The notes under the pieces were generated by a model. The model saw only the letters and a list, made by a program, of their open reading frames with translations, had not been told where the DNA came from and made no database searches. 64,000 nt of DNA from Streptomyces olindensis (lineage in GTDB: Bacteria > Actinomycetota > Actinomycetes > Streptomycetales > Streptomycetaceae). Location of the stretch: positions 1 to 64,000 of the forward strand of contig JJOH01000024.1 in NCBI GenBank assembly GCA_000696115.1. The letters are read 5' to 3'. Both the position numbers and the translations under genes were made by a program. Below, in pieces: positions 62,735-64,000 of the stretch. Position 1 is the first letter of the stretch; each line of letters starts with the position of its first letter.

Positions 62735-64000
62735 GCTTCGGCTCCGATCAGGGTGAGGAAGGCGTCCTCCAGGCGGCGGTGCGGGCCGACCGAGCGCACC
62801 GCCACGTCCAGCCGTACGAGGTCGGCGACCAGGCGCTGCGGGGTGCCGTCGGCGTCCAGCTGGACGAGGAGGCCCTCGTCGGCGCGGACGGCCGAGGCGA
62901 CGCCCGGCAGGGCGGCGACCTTCTCGACGACGGGCTCGTCGACGGGCGTGGCCGTGCCCACCAGGAGCGTGTCGCCCGAGCCGACGATGTCCTCGACCGG
63001 GCCCGCCTGCACGAGCTGTCCGTGGTCCATCACGACCAGGTGGGTGCAGGTCTGCTCCACCTCGGCGAGGAGGTGGCTGGAGACGATGACCGTGCGGCCG
63101 GCGGCGGCATAGCGGATCATCACCTCGCGCATCTCGCGGATCTGGGGCGGGTCCAGGCCGTTGGTCGGTTCGTCGAGGATGAGCAGGTCCGGCAGGCCGA
63201 GCATGGCCTGGGCGATGGCGAGGCGCTGGCGCATGCCCTGCGAGTAGGTGCGCACCGCGCGGGCAAGCGCGTCGCCCAGGCCCGCGATCTCCAGGGCCTC
63301 GTCGAGGTGGGCGTCCTCGGGCGGGCGGCCGGTGGCGCGCCAGTACAGCTCCAGGTTCTCGCGGCCGGACAGGTGCGGCAGGAAGCCCGCGCCCTCGACG
63401 AAGGCGCCGACCCGGGAGAGCACCGGGGCGCCCGGGCTGATGGCGTGGCCGAAGACGCGGATCTCGCCGCCGTCCGGCTTGATCAGGCCCATCAGCATGC
63501 GCAGGGTGGTCGTCTTCCCCGCTCCGTTGGGGCCGAGCAGGCCCAGCACCTGACCCTTCTCCACGCGGAAGGACAGGTCCTTGACCGCGTACCGGTCGGC
63601 GGACTTCGCGTACCGCTTGGTCAGGTCGGTGATCTGGAGCGGGACTTCGGCCAGGGCGGGGTCCGGCGGGGCGGCCGCCACCGTACGGCGGCGGCCCGTG
63701 AGGACGAGCGCCAACGCGATGCCGGCGCCGGCCAGTGGCAGCCACCACACCCACGCGGGCAGCGGGCCCTGGGTGTTGCTCTGGCCGAGGCCCGAGGGGA
63801 CCTTCAGGTCGCCCTTGAGGGAGACGGTGTACGTCGCCGGGGCCGTCGGGGAGGCGTAGCCGAGGTCCGTGGAGGCGAGCACCAGGCGCAGCCGGTGGCC
63901 GTCGTCGATCTCGTGGTCGATCGCCGGGAGGGTGATGGTGACGTCCTTGCCGGCCTTGGCGCCCTCGACGCGCACGGGCGTGACGAGCTGGGAGGGCAGG
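62731..64000 (-). CDS. ABC exporter ATPase fused to an N-terminal extracellular-type domain (5' end outside window)
   Basis: The frame is open to base 64000, so the start lies outside. The visible N-terminal part (LPSQLVTPVRVEGAKAGKDVTITLPAIDHEIDDGHRLRLVLASTDLGYASP) looks like the C-terminal jelly-roll of a CocE/X-Pro dipeptidase-type hydrolase. One membrane segment (WVWWLPLAGAGIALALVL) joins it to a complete ATPase: GPNGAGKTT, YSQGMRQRLAIAQA, LLILDEPTNGLD and SSHLLAEVEQTC. A single polypeptide with an outside hydrolase-like domain, membrane anchor and cytosolic ATPase is unusual; it is coupled to the permease. Confidence 0.85.
   Translation of the reverse strand, partial: LPSQLVTPVRVEGAKAGKDVTITLPAIDHEIDDGHRLRLVLASTDLGYASPTAPATYTVSLKGDLKVPSGLGQSNTQGPLPAWVWWLPLAGAGIALALVLTGRRRTVAAAPPDPALAEVPLQITDLTKRYAKSADRYAVKDLSFRVEKGQVLGLLGPNGAGKTTTLRMLMGLIKPDGGEIRVFGHAISPGAPVLSRVGAFVEGAGFLPHLSGRENLELYWRATGRPPEDAHLDEALEIAGLGDALARAVRTYSQGMRQRLAIAQAMLGLPDLLILDEPTNGLDPPQIREMREVMIRYAAAGRTVIVSSHLLAEVEQTCTHLVVMDHGQLVQAGPVEDIVGSGDTLLVGTATPVDEPVVEKVAALPGVASAVRADEGLLVQLDADGTPQRLVADLVRLDVAVRSVGPHRRLEDAFLTLIGAEA

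Overview
The base composition (GC-rich, strong third-position GC), frequent GTG and TTG starts, LAETG/LADTG cell-wall sorting signals, a MelC-type tyrosinase pair, a chaplin-like secreted protein and the actinobacterial gene families all point to a Streptomyces chromosome. No species call is possible from the sequence alone.

Layout. 0-16.8 kb looks like conserved core: a phosphatase/vWA/FHA signalling trio (the first gene is cut by the window edge), a PCMT-like methyltransferase, truncated haemoglobin, a thioesterase-EttA operon, an excalibur lipoprotein, a DUF899 protein, a thioester-domain LAETG surface protein, a single-stranded DNA-binding protein and two dynamin-like GTPases. A tRNA-Arg(UCU) at 17.1 kb marks the change to accessory DNA. 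From 17.2 to 25.4 kb there are decayed IS630, IS982, IS1380 and IS701-like copies around a tyrosinase operon, an LAETG protein with a Cys-less chaplin-like segment, a small Cys-rich protein, a small secreted Asn/Thr-repeat peptide and, at 25.5 kb, an orphan 31-residue hydrophobic peptide with its own ribosome site and terminator.

From about 26.8 to 54.1 kb lies an extracellular polysaccharide island. It holds a WecA/MraY-type initiating transferase, UDP-sugar dehydrogenase, three SDR epimerases/dehydratases, five GT4-type glycosyltransferases, a Wzx-like flippase, a Wzy-like polymerase, a Wzz/BY-kinase fusion, a low-molecular-weight tyrosine phosphatase, a DUF4012 protein, a GNAT/PIG-L/WbqC set that probably alters amino sugars, a hexapeptide acyltransferase, two FkbM and two other SAM methyltransferases, and a glutaminyl cyclase lipoprotein. 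The kinase and phosphatase sit at opposite ends of the island. Two island transcription units share a 44-bp upstream element at the same distance from their start codons.

From 54.4 to 61.8 kb there is an LADTG protein with His/Asp repeats, remnants of IS3 and IS5 elements, a second copy of the Asn/Thr-repeat peptide unit (the two copies bracket the island in direct orientation), a Cys-containing secreted protein, a subtilase and a vWA lipoprotein. The window ends in an ABC exporter whose ATPase is fused to a further N-terminal domain cut by the window end.
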